The translations under genes and the position numbers were made by a program. From Bacteroidota bacterium (GTDB lineage Bacteria > Bacteroidota > Bacteroidia > Sphingobacteriales > Sphingobacteriaceae): a stretch of DNA of 35,779 nucleotides. The notes beneath the pieces were generated by a model. That model saw nothing but the letters and a program-made list of their open reading frames with translations, was not told the DNA's origin and did not search any database. Below, piece after piece: positions 9,901 to 17,774 of this stretch. Location of the stretch: NCBI GenBank assembly GCA_013288465.1, contig JABDBT010000007.1:1-35779 (forward strand), in the 5' to 3' direction. Numbering within the stretch: the first letter of the stretch is position 1; each line of letters starts with the position of its first letter.

Positions 9901-11076
9901 ACCTTGTATCAATGCCGTATTATATGGGCTATTTTCGGCAAGGTCCAAAAAACCCAGCACATCGCGCGAGTCGGTGGTTGAATTGGTGCGGTTGGTGGTC
10001 CAAACCTCAATTTTGGTAATATTTATGTTTGAACTGATGATGGGGATATTAGCCAGCGCCTTATTATAGTTGTTCCGGAAATACTGAGACAGGAAATAGT
10101 GTTTATTGGCATCATAGTCAGCCGCGGTAGCGCTAAACTGGCCCTGCTGCGCGCCATTAGTTATAGTAATTGTTTTTGATTGTGACCGTTGTTGTGATAA
10201 AATACTGGTTACACTTAAATTGCCGAACTTGAGTCGGGTTTTTACGCCAAACAACGCCTGTACCCCGGTAATTAAAGTAGTGTTTAAAGGCATACTTACC
10301 GTACCTGCCTGTATTTCCTGTATAATTTCATCAGGGTGGCCCACATAATCCATTTTCACCTGGTTATCAAACTGGAACTGGGCATCGGTATTATAATTGG
10401 TGGCAATTTTTAGTTTATCGCCAATCATACCGGTAACATTCAGCTGAATTTTTTGATCAAAGTTAAAATTAAACTGGCTGCGCTGAACAGTGTTAAATAA
10501 AGGGTTTTGGTTGCTGTTTATCTGCCCCGATAATATGGCCTCGGCCGACCCCTGCGGCCTTATATCAATATTGGGGCTGCCAAATATGCGCTCAAAAGTT
10601 TCATTACGCACCTGTATTTGCGGTATAAAACCCGGCTGCTGTGATTGATAGGCATAATTATCTGCCAGCTTTTTAAAGTAACTACGCTGGTCTTCTAATT
10701 GTTTATATCGTAAGTACTCAAGAAATGTAAGGGTTTGCGGTGGGCGATAAGGTAAATTACCAATAGTTTGGTAAAGTATGTAGGTGTTGGTGGTAGGGTC
10801 ATATATTATTGTACGTACCAGGGTAGGAGGGTCGGGGTCAAAAAGCCCCTGCCTTAACAGATCATTATTTGATGGTATATAGTTAAACGGCGCTGATAAC
10901 GAAACAGAATCTTTTTTTACAGGGGCGGTGGGTTGCTGCTGCTGTGGTTGTTGTACAGGGGGCGGCTGTTTTTGCGGCTGTTGTGCAAAAACGCTTCCAG
11001 CTCTGCATATAGCAGCAGTAAATAAAACACCAATAAGAATTTTTTTCGTAAAAATCCCTGTCACATTCAACTCCAA
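3961..11076 (-). CDS. sprA: SprA, outer-membrane translocon of the type IX secretion system
   Basis: This 2371-residue protein is close to the usual ~2400 residues of SprA/Sov. An N-terminal signal peptide (KKILIGVLFTAAICRAGSVFA, cleavage near residue 31) is followed by a Q/P-rich linker at 32-52. Most of the rest is long beta-strand sequence with repeated blocks, as expected for the giant 36-stranded SprA barrel that carries type IX substrates across the outer membrane. In gliding species it also exports the SprB adhesin. The protein ends in a barrel-like strand (FTNFGINLKLLLQ). It follows ruvA by only 10 bases, so the two are probably co-transcribed; a ruvA-sprA link is, from memory, common in Bacteroidota. 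Long antisense ORFs inside it are shadows. No type IX substrate with a C-terminal sorting domain was noticed elsewhere in the window. Confidence 0.96.
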   Translation of the reverse strand: MELNVTGIFTKKILIGVLFTAAICRAGSVFAQQPQKQPPPVQQPQQQQPTAPVKKDSVSLSAPFNYIPSNNDLLRQGLFDPDPPTLVRTIIYDPTTNTYILYQTIGNLPYRPPQTLTFLEYLRYKQLEDQRSYFKKLADNYAYQSQQPGFIPQIQVRNETFERIFGSPNIDIRPQGSAEAILSGQINSNQNPLFNTVQRSQFNFNFDQKIQLNVTGMIGDKLKIATNYNTDAQFQFDNQVKMDYVGHPDEIIQEIQAGTVSMPLNTTLITGVQALFGVKTRLKFGNLSVTSILSQQRSQSKTITITNGAQQGQFSATAADYDANKHYFLSQYFRNNYNKALANIPIISSNINITKIEVWTTNRTNSTTDSRDVLGFLDLAENSPYNTALIQGGSGFSALPAGFQGPGFTQQSNSLLRNLPASARLTNDPANALINYFASKGGTDNYAKLTYARKLTSKEFTLNPQLGYISLNYPLNNDEVLAVAYQYTVNGVQYQVGEFSSDIPVDPTTPKVLYLKLLKNSLLKTNLPTWKLMMKNIYYLNASQVSSQNFKLQIARLDDKSGISKPIMEEGQNTKGKLWIQLTDLDNLDQQNQKQPDGYFDFLDKITIDAQNGLVIFPVLEPFGSDLKNQFAPGETDLVSRYVYQQLYDSTKTVAQQYFPQLNRYTIKGTYSAAGGGGSYQLNAINIPQGSVIVNSGSQKLAEGTDYTIDYNTGRINIINQALLSSGQPITVNLENNELFGVQQKSLYGSRFDYKVSPKLALGATIMHLTEQPISQNEAIGQESISNTIWGFDATYNSPSRMLTKWVDKIPFIHTKVPSSVSLYGEFAQLLPGSPSVLNYAGSTSGTSYLDDFENSQSVIDVKSANAWGISATPQLFPESSLFNNLGYGFNRARLAFYNIDPIFYTSSTIPVSRTELSNHYVRQVLETEVFPYKQSVTGQPLSIATLDMAFYPTVRGPYNYATTGINTDGSLQNPTARWGGIYRPISTTDFQSLNVEYIEFWVMDPFIYKPNSAGGDLYFNLGSISEDVLKDGRKSLENGLPVNGDYSTVDTTAWGRVPRNQPVVNAFDSNPASRQLQDVGLDGLGDADERVKFAPIVQRLKNQLSPQAASIFSNDPSSDNFQYYQGPQLDQSRAGILQRYSMYNGTEGNSPTSAQSQALLGLSTSASTSIPDGEDIDHDNNMSQDDEYFQYKVSMRPKDLVIGQNFVNDKVTSQVKLANGTTQAVTWYQFRIPINSYQQAVGGIQDFKAIRFMRMFMTNFADTAILRFAELQLTRGDWRAYNTEANPLNVIADPALVNPPLDNSTITVEAVNIEANGNRTPIPYVVPPGITRQRDYNNLQTNTQLNEQSLSLNVLNLSDGYSRAAYKLFSNDLRQYKHLQMFIHAEAATGTQLKDNDVSAFIRLGADYQDNYYEYEIPLKVTTATTDPNLIWPSVNELDIALSLLTNAKEARNNAKYKGLPWPLNMPFTFTDGHNKVTVMGMPDLSRVATIMLGVRNPYRGNSPPGVDDGLNKSAIVWFDELRLTDFNEQGGWAALGRADIKLADFADITISGSKTTIGFGTLDSKLEDRSLSDNQGYNIAATMDLGKFFPQKSGVKIPTYINVSNQVNTPEYDPAQPDVLLKQTLAAATSSQQRDSIKNAAEDYTMRKSYNFTNVRKDRTSTTAKPHIWDIENFNLSYSYSEYLHHDFTTLNDIEKTYHAALIYSYANQPKYFSPFAKIIKSNLLTLIKDINFDLLPTRLNFGINFDRFYSENTLRNNDPTNPTFIPTTFNKTFNITRKYGIGWNLTKSLTMDIDATNLSVVDEPYGRLTGLKMDTLWSNLKRLGRTTNYFHDLTFNYNVPFNKIPALNWISTIAHYQTHFNWQAEPEFAISDPQYNVGNSIQNARTIQITPALNFISLYNKFPFLRDAAKADDNSGLKKVLLSFLTGIKTISGTYTLTQSTFIPGYLPQSNLFGEDINYNAPGIGFLLGSQADLRSRAIANNWISTDTLQNQLYVTSYTQDYHLKATIEPIRDLRIELTGFKTIDRTYQTSFKYLPTANGFQDLSPVTSGDYSISYLAIATAFSKESGIDNTSKAFQNFLADRLTISQRLGHLNPNSIPTPGGYADGYGPNSQNVLVPAFLAAYTGKSATSSSLTQFPDIPIPNWLISYNGLIHIPFLADIFDSFNLRHGYTSSYVVSNYSSLLQYQETNGAPSARDVNNDFLPLYQFSAITIMEQFVPLLGADMRFKNNITANVEFRQSRILSLSVLNSQLTQQNEQDIVIGFGYKTKDFRFPFGLFNNTILKNDINFKIDFALRNNKTLIYQADVQAAQVSSGAQNITYRPSIDYAISQRFNLDLFYDSNLTRPFTSQSFNTAFTNFGINLKLLLQ

Positions 11077-11086
11077 TTATGCGTAA

Positions 11087-11671
11087 TTATAAACTTTTTA
11101 GCGCTAATTTGATCAACTGTTCAACAGTTAATACCCCATTGTTTTTATTAATTTCTTGTTCAAGCACCTTTTCGGCAACATTACGGGCAAAACCCAGCAT
11201 TACCAATGCCGATAAAGCTTCATCCTTAACTGTTTTATTGATAGGTGCTGCCGTTAATGTATCCGGGCCTTCCTTGCGCAATTTATCCTGCAATTCTAAA
11301 ATAATGCGTTGTGCCGATTTAGGCCCGATACCTTTTATACGTTGTATTAATGAAACATTGCCACCGATAATGGCAGTTTGAATTTCGAGAGGAGTGATGG
11401 ACGAAAGCATCATGCGGCCGGTGTTTGGCCCAATGCCCGATATAGATATGAGGTGCAAAAATAAACGGCGCTCACCTTCATCAGCAAAACCGTATAAGGT
11501 ATGCGCGTCTTCTTTTACATGCAGCCATGTATAAAGTTTACACCGCTCACTATCGCCCAAAAAGGAGTAAGTGTTTAAAGAGATATTGATGTGATAGCCC
11601 ACGCCACCGGCATCAATTACTACGTATGCAGGGCATTTGAAAACTAATTTACCATCAATATAAGCGTACAT
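11087..11671 (-). CDS. ruvA: Holliday junction branch migration protein RuvA
   Basis: This 194-residue protein has the normal RuvA length. It has an N-terminal OB-fold (residues 1-62, starting MYAYIDGKLV), two helix-hairpin-helix motifs (ISGIGPNTG at 77-85 and IKGIGPKSA at 112-120) that grip the DNA backbone, and a C-terminal domain III (about 147-194) that contacts RuvB. RuvA tetramers bind four-way junctions and load the RuvB motor for recombination repair. No ruvB or ruvC is present here. It lies 51 bases after maeB and 10 bases before sprA, all on the minus strand, which suggests a maeB-ruvA-sprA transcript. Confidence 0.97.
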   Translation of the reverse strand: MYAYIDGKLVFKCPAYVVIDAGGVGYHINISLNTYSFLGDSERCKLYTWLHVKEDAHTLYGFADEGERRLFLHLISISGIGPNTGRMMLSSITPLEIQTAIIGGNVSLIQRIKGIGPKSAQRIILELQDKLRKEGPDTLTAAPINKTVKDEALSALVMLGFARNVAEKVLEQEINKNNGVLTVEQLIKLALKSL

Positions 11672-11722
11672 AAAATTTTATCCAGATTTACTTTATTTTA
11701 TTGAGTGAAACAATACCCATTT

Positions 11723-13993
11723 TTAGGCATTTTTTTCCTGGGCATCAACTACTGCTATCGTAACCATATTTACAATTTCGCGCACCGAACTGCCTAACTG
11801 TAATACGTGTACCGATTTTTTTAACCCCAGCAATATAGGGCCAACTGCTTCGGCGCCGCCAATTTCCTGCAATAGCTTATAAGCGATGTTGCCCGATTCA
11901 AGGTTAGGGAATATCAGCGTATTTGCCGGTTTCCCTTTTAATGCCGAAAATGGAAAATTATCAGCCAATAAACTTGCATTTAAGGCAAAGTTGGCTTGCA
12001 TGTCCCCATCAACAATCATATCAGGGTATTTCTCATGCAAAATACGAACGGTTTCCCGCGTCCCTTCGGGGATAACGCCGTCATTTGACCCGAAATTTGA
12101 ATACGACAGGATGGCAACCCTTGGGCTTACATTAAATTTCTTCACCGCACGCTCGATCAATACTGTAATATCAACCAAATCATTAACCGTTGGGTTAACG
12201 TTTACAGTGGTATCACCAAAAAATACCGGGCCTTTTGGGGTTATCATCAAATACATACCTGCAACGCGGTTTACCCCCGCTTCGGTACCAATAATTTGCA
12301 ATGATGGTTTAACCGTAGTAGCGTAGTTTTTAGTTAAGCCGGATATTAACGCATCGGCCTCACCAAACTGCACCATGCAGGCGCCATAATAATTGGGGTC
12401 GCTCATTAACTTGCGGGCCTCAAACATAGTTATGCCCCGGCGCTGGCGCTTGCTATACAGGTACTCGGCATATTTTTCGGTATTTTCAGTACCTAAATGC
12501 GGGTCAATAACCTGCACATCACCCAAATCAAGGTCATTGGCTTTTATTATTTGTTTTATTTTTTCAACATCGCCCAGCAAAATAGGGGTGGCAATACACT
12601 CGTCCCTTACAATTTGCGCGGCGCGTAAAATTTTATAGGTATCAGCATCGGCAAAAACCACGCGCTGCGGGTTTTGTTTGGCCTTGTTGGTTACGTTGCG
12701 CAATAACTTATCATTTTGCCCCACGCGCGATCTTAGCTCCTCAGTATAAGCATCCCAGTCGGTTATTGCTTTGCGGGCTACGCCCGAGTCCATAGCTGCT
12801 TTGGCAACTGCCGACGATACCTCGATGATCAATCGCTGATCCATTGGTTTTGGGATGATATATTCCCTCCCAAATTTCAGGTTTTTGGTATTATAAGCCA
12901 GGTTTACTGATTCGGGCACCGATTTTTTAGCCATAGCCGCAATAGCATGTACTGCAGCTATCTTCATTTCTTCATTAATGGCGGTGGCCCTAACATCAAG
13001 CGCACCCCTGAAGATATAAGGGAACCCCAGTACATTGTTTACCTGGTTAGGATAATCTGACCGGCCTGAAGCCATAATAATATCTTTACGGGCAGCAATG
13101 GCCAATTCATAAGCAATTTCAGGGTCGGGATTGGCCATGGCAAAAACAATTGGGTTTTTTGCCATCCCTTTCAACATATCAGGTGTAACCACATTACCTG
13201 CCGAAAGGCCGATAAAAACATCAGCACCCTTCAATGCATCGGTTAAAGTTTGTATATCCGTGCGGCTGGTGGCAAACTGCTGCCGCATTTCGTCCAGGTC
13301 GGTACGCGCAGCGGATAGCAGGCCATTAATATCAAACATCACCAGGTTCTCTTTCTTCACCCCTAATGACAGGTACATTTTTGAGCAGGATACGGCGGCA
13401 GCTCCCGCGCCGTTAACAACCATTTTTATTTTGTCCAGCTTTTTGCCCTGTATCTCGCAGGCGTTCATCAAAGCCGCGCCTGATATAATGGCTGTACCGT
13501 GCTGGTCGTCATGCATCACCGGAATTTTCATTTCGGCTTTTAGCCTGCGCTCAATTTCAAAGCAGGTTGGCGCTGATATATCTTCGAGGTTTATGCCGCC
13601 AAAAGTAGGTTCAAGCGCTTTAACAATATTTACAAATTCATCAACCGTTTTGGCGTTCAACTCCAGGTCAAAAACATCAATATCAGCATAGATTTTAAAC
13701 AGGAGCCCCTTGCCTTCCATTACAGGCTTACTGGCTTCGGGCCCTATATTGCCCAAACCTAACACGGCTGTGCCGTTAGTTATTACGCCTACCAGGTTAC
13801 CCTTGGCGGTATATTTGTAAACATCTTCAACATTTTCGGCTATGCGTAAACAAGGCTCGGCAACACCAGGCGAATAAGCCAAAGTCAAATCACGCTGTGA
13901 GTTGGTGGGTTTGGTAGGTACAACTTGTATTTTTCCCGGGCGGCCTTTTGAGTGATAGTTTAAGGCGTCCTGTTTACGGTTTGGTTTATTCAT
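11723..13993 (-). CDS. maeB: NADP-dependent malic enzyme with C-terminal phosphotransacetylase domain
   Basis: This 756-residue fusion is typical of MaeB. The malic N-domain (about 1-150) carries [15 protein letters not shown] and [20 protein letters not shown] with the catalytic Tyr and Lys region. The metal site DDQHGT is at 162-167. A Rossmann NAD(P) domain follows (NGAGAAA at 194-200). From about residue 425 there is a phosphate acetyl/butyryl-transferase-like domain ([17 protein letters not shown], then [11 protein letters not shown]). The enzyme decarboxylates malate to pyruvate and makes NADPH; in MaeB the PTA-like domain is generally thought to be regulatory rather than catalytic. A TAnnTTTG box (TAACTTTG on the minus strand at 14011-14018) lies 17 bases before the ATG. 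The terminator of the upstream transglycosylase gene separates the two units. Confidence 0.95.
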   Translation of the reverse strand: MNKPNRKQDALNYHSKGRPGKIQVVPTKPTNSQRDLTLAYSPGVAEPCLRIAENVEDVYKYTAKGNLVGVITNGTAVLGLGNIGPEASKPVMEGKGLLFKIYADIDVFDLELNAKTVDEFVNIVKALEPTFGGINLEDISAPTCFEIERRLKAEMKIPVMHDDQHGTAIISGAALMNACEIQGKKLDKIKMVVNGAGAAAVSCSKMYLSLGVKKENLVMFDINGLLSAARTDLDEMRQQFATSRTDIQTLTDALKGADVFIGLSAGNVVTPDMLKGMAKNPIVFAMANPDPEIAYELAIAARKDIIMASGRSDYPNQVNNVLGFPYIFRGALDVRATAINEEMKIAAVHAIAAMAKKSVPESVNLAYNTKNLKFGREYIIPKPMDQRLIIEVSSAVAKAAMDSGVARKAITDWDAYTEELRSRVGQNDKLLRNVTNKAKQNPQRVVFADADTYKILRAAQIVRDECIATPILLGDVEKIKQIIKANDLDLGDVQVIDPHLGTENTEKYAEYLYSKRQRRGITMFEARKLMSDPNYYGACMVQFGEADALISGLTKNYATTVKPSLQIIGTEAGVNRVAGMYLMITPKGPVFFGDTTVNVNPTVNDLVDITVLIERAVKKFNVSPRVAILSYSNFGSNDGVIPEGTRETVRILHEKYPDMIVDGDMQANFALNASLLADNFPFSALKGKPANTLIFPNLESGNIAYKLLQEIGGAEAVGPILLGLKKSVHVLQLGSSVREIVNMVTIAVVDAQEKNA

Positions 13994-14010
13994 TGCGTTA
14001 ATTCAAAGCT

Positions 14011-14018
14011 CAAAGTTA
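14011..14018 (-). promoter_or_regulatory. Bacteroidota -7 box upstream of maeB
   Basis: Read on the minus strand, TAACTTTG matches the Bacteroidota sigma-A -7 consensus TAnnTTTG and ends 17 bases before the maeB ATG. No convincing -33 TTTG was found, so this is a single-box call. Confidence 0.45.
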
Positions 14019-14047
14019 ATTTTTTTGAACTGGTATAGGGTATATTA

Positions 14048-14087
14048 AAAAGGCCCGGCTTCGAAATATCTCAAAGCCGGGCCTTTT
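14048..14087 (-). terminator. Strong Rho-independent terminator after the mltD-like gene
   Basis: A perfect 14-bp inverted repeat: AAAAGGCCCGGCTT (14048-14061) pairs with AAGCCGGGCCTTTT (14074-14087) around a 12-base loop. On the minus strand the GC-rich stem is followed by a T run. It sits 11 bases beyond the stop of the transglycosylase gene and before maeB, so the two genes are separate units. Confidence 0.92.
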
Positions 14088-14097
14088 ATGTTTTTAG

Positions 14098-15471
14098 TTA
14101 ACCACGGCTTATTTTAAGCTTCATGCCTGGTTGTAAAGCGCCTTTTTTTAAGCCGTTTAATGCTCTGATCCGTTCAACGGTATCATCAAATTTTTCGGCA
14201 ATGGCACCCAGGGTATCCCCGGGCTTAACTTTGTAGGTTATAAATTTAGCTTCGCTTTTGGGCGATGATCCGGCCAATGATTCATGCGCATCATTTAGCC
14301 ATAGTTTTTTACCAACTACCGCTTTATTGCCGTGCAGGTTGTTCCAGTCTTTTAAATCCTGTACCTCTACACCAAATTTATCAGCTATTTCGGCTAATGT
14401 TTCGCCACGCTTTATCTTGTGGGAACCTGGAAGCTTATTTTCATCAGCGCTGGTATTGGTAATAACCGGTGCTTGTACGGGCACATCTGTATTTAAGGCA
14501 TCATACAAAGCCGCATAATTTTCGCTCCCCGTTTGAGGGATAACCAGCCTGCGCGGGGCGGCAACCGTACCATTTATAATTTGTTTTTTATACGCCGGGT
14601 TTAAGATGGTTAACTGGCGGGCATCAACATTTAATATTTTTGAAATATTGCTGAGTGCGACAAACCTATCCACTAAAATTGTATCGGTTTTTAAAGCAAG
14701 GTCCCAGCTTTCGGGCAAAATGCTATGCTTGTTTGCATAGTTCATTACGTAAGATATGGCAATATAAGCAGGCACATAACCACGCGTTTCCTGCGGTAGG
14801 TATTGACGTATTGACCAAAAATCAAGCGCACCCGCTTTTGCTACGGCTCGCTCGACATTGCTTTTACCACAATTATAGGATGCAATGGCCAGTAACCAAT
14901 CGCCAAACTCCATGTACGCGTCCTTTAAATAGGCAGCGGCTGCATAACTTGCCTGTACGGGGTCGCGGCGGTCATCAACATAGTTATCCATGTTTAGGCC
15001 ATATGCCTTAGCCGTAGCCGACATAAACTGCCACGGGCCGGTAGCGCCAACCCTTGATACGGCTGTAGGGTCGAGCTTGGATTCAACTATTGATAAATAT
15101 TTTATTTCTTCGGGAATGCCTGCTTCACGAAACGCCTTTTCATAAATAGGGAAATAGTATTTAGCCAGCCCTAATACATGGCTCATTTCGTCTTTATGGC
15201 GGGTATATATGTCAATATAGCTTTGTACGTACTCGTTATAATCTAACGGTACATCCTTTTTTATTGAATCTAAACGAAGTTTGAATACCGATAAATAACC
15301 CGGAAGTGGTATTTGAGGAACCACAAGGGCTTTAATGGTATCCTTGAAATTTGCTTGTGAAATGACGGCTGTTTTGCCGGGGAGCGCCGATGAGTCGGCC
15401 TTGAGCCGTGTACGGGCTTCAACAATGTTTAATGATAAAATACAGACAGCGAATGTAAATAATCTCTTCAT
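14098..15471 (-). CDS. Membrane-bound lytic transglycosylase, MltD-like, with two LysM domains
   Basis: This 457-residue exported protein has a signal peptide at about 1-19. An SLT-type lytic transglycosylase domain follows at about 100-245, with catalytic Glu130 in LSIVESKLDPTAVS, then GATGPWQFM (142-150) and ASYNCGKSNV (197-206). A linker leads to two LysM peptidoglycan-binding modules at about 350-392 (HKIKRGETLAEIADKFGV) and 411-455 (YKVKPGDTLGAIAEKFDD). Such enzymes cut the MurNAc-GlcNAc bond to give 1,6-anhydro products and help remodel the wall. There is no lipobox, so it is probably periplasmic rather than lipid-anchored, unlike E. coli MltD. It lies 64 bases after gatA and ends at a strong terminator. 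Confidence 0.92.
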   Translation of the reverse strand: MKRLFTFAVCILSLNIVEARTRLKADSSALPGKTAVISQANFKDTIKALVVPQIPLPGYLSVFKLRLDSIKKDVPLDYNEYVQSYIDIYTRHKDEMSHVLGLAKYYFPIYEKAFREAGIPEEIKYLSIVESKLDPTAVSRVGATGPWQFMSATAKAYGLNMDNYVDDRRDPVQASYAAAAYLKDAYMEFGDWLLAIASYNCGKSNVERAVAKAGALDFWSIRQYLPQETRGYVPAYIAISYVMNYANKHSILPESWDLALKTDTILVDRFVALSNISKILNVDARQLTILNPAYKKQIINGTVAAPRRLVIPQTGSENYAALYDALNTDVPVQAPVITNTSADENKLPGSHKIKRGETLAEIADKFGVEVQDLKDWNNLHGNKAVVGKKLWLNDAHESLAGSSPKSEAKFITYKVKPGDTLGAIAEKFDDTVERIRALNGLKKGALQPGMKLKISRG

Positions 15472-15535
15472 TCTTTTCGTTAGGGGTTACAAACTGACGC
15501 ATTTAGCATCTTGATTTTACTAAACTATAAAAAAA

Positions 15536-16963
15536 TTATAGTAGGAGGAAATATTTGGAAAAATTTAACAATTCCTGCTCACCAAAATGCTTAGTTAATA
15601 ATTGTAAACCTAACGGCAATCCCCTGCTGTTATTGCCTGCGGGCAAAGAAATAGCCGGTACCCCGGCCAATGACGCCTGTACGGTAAAAATATCAGACAG
15701 GTAACTCACTACCGGGTCTGTTTCAACTTTACCAATAGCGCCTGCCGGTTCGGGTGCCGACGGTACCAGGATAAAATCGTAATCGTTTAGTATTTGTTCT
15801 GTTTTTTCTCTTATCAACCGCCTCACTTTTTGCGCTTTGGCATAGTAAGCATCGTAATAACCGGCGCTTAATATAAAAGTGCCCAGCATAATGCGGCGTT
15901 TCACTTCCTTTCCAAACCCCTCAGACCGCGAACGTTTATAGGTTGATTGCAGATCGACCGCCGATGGGCTTCTGTAACCATAATGCACCCCATCATACCG
16001 GGCAAGGTTTGATGAAGCTTCGGCAGTAGCCAGGATATAATAAGCCGGAACCAGGTAATCCAGGTGCTCAAATGCTATTGGGGTAACGGTATGGCCATCT
16101 GCCCGCATTTTTTCAATATAGGTTATCATTTTGCCTTTCACCTCGTCATCAACGCCGGGGCTTGACAAGGCTTCCTGCAAATAAGCTATTTTCTTTTTTC
16201 CAGCGGAAGTTTGAAGATCGGCAGCATACGCCGGAACAGGCTTTTGCGAAAGGGTGCTGTCATACTCATCCGCGCCCGCCATAACCTCCAACAAAAGCGC
16301 AGCATCTTCAACCGACCGTGTTACCGGCCCAACCTGGTCAAATGACGATGCATAAGCAATGATGCCGTACCGCGAAATACGGCCATAAGTTGGCTTTAAG
16401 CCAATTAACCCGCAAAAAGAAGCAGGCTGGCGTACAGAGCCGCCCGTATCAGTACCTATTGCTGCATGGCACATATTTGCCTGCACAGCAACAGCCGAGC
16501 CACCCGACGAACCGCCCGAAACTTTACTTTCATCAGCATGATTTTTTACCGGGCCAAAAAACGAGGTTTCATTGGTAGCACCCATGGCAAATTCATCGCA
16601 GTTGCAACGGCCAATGATGATAGCATCTTCGGCCAGCAAACGCTCAACAATGGTTGATGAATAAATAGCGGTGAAACCCTTTAAAATTTTGGAAGACGCG
16701 CTTACCTGGTGGCCTTTATAACAAATGTTATCTTTTATAGCGATAACCATGCCCGCCAGTTTGCCGGCAATGCCTTGTTGCAGCCGGGTATCAATTTCTT
16801 TGGCACGCACCAATGCTTCCTGCGTAAATACTTCATTAAAAGCATTTAAATGAGCATTTAATTCTATCTGGTGCAGATAATCATTTACCAGTGATTCGAC
16901 GGTAAATTCTTTCCGCAGCAACCCATCCTTTATCTCATTTAATGAGGAATAAAACTTAGCCAT
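15536..16963 (-). CDS. gatA: Asp-tRNA(Asn)/Glu-tRNA(Gln) amidotransferase subunit A
   Basis: This 475-residue protein has the usual GatA length and the amidase-signature triad: Lys77 in AIKDN, cis-Ser152 in SGGSSGGSA, and the nucleophile Ser176 in GTDTGGSVRQPASF. GatA releases ammonia from glutamine or asparagine, and GatB uses it to amidate misacylated Glu-tRNA(Gln) or Asp-tRNA(Asn). gatB and gatC are not in this window. The upstream neighbour is tatA. The 108-base gap between them contains a hairpin with a T run ending only 6 bases before the gatA ATG, which makes readthrough or attenuation a possibility. Confidence 0.95.
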   Translation of the reverse strand: MAKFYSSLNEIKDGLLRKEFTVESLVNDYLHQIELNAHLNAFNEVFTQEALVRAKEIDTRLQQGIAGKLAGMVIAIKDNICYKGHQVSASSKILKGFTAIYSSTIVERLLAEDAIIIGRCNCDEFAMGATNETSFFGPVKNHADESKVSGGSSGGSAVAVQANMCHAAIGTDTGGSVRQPASFCGLIGLKPTYGRISRYGIIAYASSFDQVGPVTRSVEDAALLLEVMAGADEYDSTLSQKPVPAYAADLQTSAGKKKIAYLQEALSSPGVDDEVKGKMITYIEKMRADGHTVTPIAFEHLDYLVPAYYILATAEASSNLARYDGVHYGYRSPSAVDLQSTYKRSRSEGFGKEVKRRIMLGTFILSAGYYDAYYAKAQKVRRLIREKTEQILNDYDFILVPSAPEPAGAIGKVETDPVVSYLSDIFTVQASLAGVPAISLPAGNNSRGLPLGLQLLTKHFGEQELLNFSKYFLLL

Positions 16964-16969
16964 GGGCCG

Positions 16970-17017
16970 AAAATAAAAACTTATCTATTGAAATTATAAA
17001 TAATTCAACAGATAAGT
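16970..17017 (-). terminator. Terminator-like hairpin between tatA and gatA
   Basis: On the minus strand, ACTTATCT (17017-17010) pairs with AGATAAGT (16986-16979). After one mismatch, TTGAA pairs with TTCAA, giving 13 paired bases around an 11-base loop. It is followed at once by TTTTATTTT, the form of an intrinsic terminator. It would end the tat unit, but the T run stops 6 bases before the gatA start codon, so it could also act as a leader attenuator for gatA. Confidence 0.6.
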
Positions 17018-17071
17018 ATATCAATAAACAAAGTGTAAGCAAAATTAAGTTAACTAAAGCCTTTTTAAAGA

Positions 17072-17239
17072 TTAAGATTTGGGCTTCTCGTCAGTTTCGT
17101 TTTGTCCGTTTTGCGCGTCTTTAAATTCCTTTACGCCTTTTCCTAAACCTTTCATCAGTTCAGGAATTTTTTTACCGCCAAACAATAATAATACTACACA
17201 GAATATTAAAATGAGGGTCATTGGATTATCAAATCCCAT
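17072..17239 (-). CDS. tatA: Sec-independent protein translocase subunit TatA, small
   Basis: This is a 55-residue gene. It begins MGFDNPMTLILIFCVVLLLF and continues with FGGKKIPELMKGLGKGVKEF, then a polar tail ending DEKPKS. One N-terminal membrane helix (about 6-20), the FG turn (20-21) and the amphipathic helix with KIPELMKGLGKG are the full TatA/E signature. TatA oligomers form the pore or membrane-thinning patch that lets folded twin-arginine proteins across the inner membrane. It lies 34 bases downstream of a longer TatA/B-like gene on the same strand, and the two are probably co-transcribed. tatC is not in the window. The ATG at 17239 gives the standard short periplasmic N-terminus. 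Confidence 0.93.
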   Translation of the reverse strand: MGFDNPMTLILIFCVVLLLFGGKKIPELMKGLGKGVKEFKDAQNGQNETDEKPKS

Positions 17240-17273
17240 AATTTTAAGTTTTTATATTATGATTTATAATTAA

Positions 17274-17717
17274 TTAAGATTTATAGTGATCCTTAACAGG
17301 CTCAGCAGTTGCATGAGCAGCCTCGTCATGGCCTTCCAGTTTTTCGGTAATGGCATGATCGTGTGTCATTTCCATATTGTCATTAGCCGTATGGCTTTCG
17401 CCGGCAGGTATTGTATTGGCCACATGATTTTCTGCAATAGGTGTTTCAATAACTACTGCCGTTTCTTCATTTGCAGCCGGTAATTCCTTAGCGGGTGCCG
17501 CAGGCGTTTCTTCTTTTTTATTCTCGTAACTATCTATCTGGTTGGCAATCTCGCGTTTAACGCCTTCCGATGCATCCTTAAAATCACGAATACCTTTTCC
17601 CAGGCCACGGGCAAGTTCAGGAAGTTTTTCACCTCCAAATAACAACAAAGCGACCAACATGATCAGCATTATTTCCCCGCCGCCTATATCAAAAAATAAT
17701 AGAGCTGAACTAAACAT
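17274..17717 (-). CDS. TatA/TatB-like translocase subunit with long polar tail
   Basis: This 147-residue protein has the TatA/B core at its N-terminus: a membrane helix at about 14-27 (IMLIMLVALLLF), the FGGEKLPELARGLGKGIRDF hinge and amphipathic helix at 27-46, then a roughly 95-residue acidic and Ala/His/Thr-rich tail of low complexity. It resembles the downstream 55-residue TatA strongly in the core (FGG-K-PEL--GLGKG--DFKDA), so the pair are paralogues. The longer tail suggests a TatB-like role in substrate handling, but many Bacteroidota lack a true TatB and carry several TatA-type proteins, so I leave the symbol open. A TAnnTTTG promoter box lies 22 bases upstream of the ATG. Confidence 0.88.
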   Translation of the reverse strand: MFSSALLFFDIGGGEIMLIMLVALLLFGGEKLPELARGLGKGIRDFKDASEGVKREIANQIDSYENKKEETPAAPAKELPAANEETAVVIETPIAENHVANTIPAGESHTANDNMEMTHDHAITEKLEGHDEAAHATAEPVKDHYKS

Positions 17718-17739
17718 ACTTTTTTTATTATTAAGGTTA

Positions 17740-17767
17740 CAAATATAAACAATTAATATTTTACAAA
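17740..17767 (-). promoter_or_regulatory. Putative promoter of the tat gene pair
   Basis: Read on the minus strand, TATATTTG (17747-17740) matches the TAnnTTTG -7 box. A TTTG (17767-17764) lies 16 bases upstream, near the expected -33 position. It falls in the 57-base gap after the envC-like stop, and the ATG is 22 bases downstream. Confidence 0.55.
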
Positions 17768-17774
17768 ACTTAAT

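Noticed and set aside
13131..13691. A 186-codon antisense ORF within maeB.
   Set aside because: It is a frame shadow of a well-supported conserved gene, with a composition set by the sense codons and no recognisable domain.
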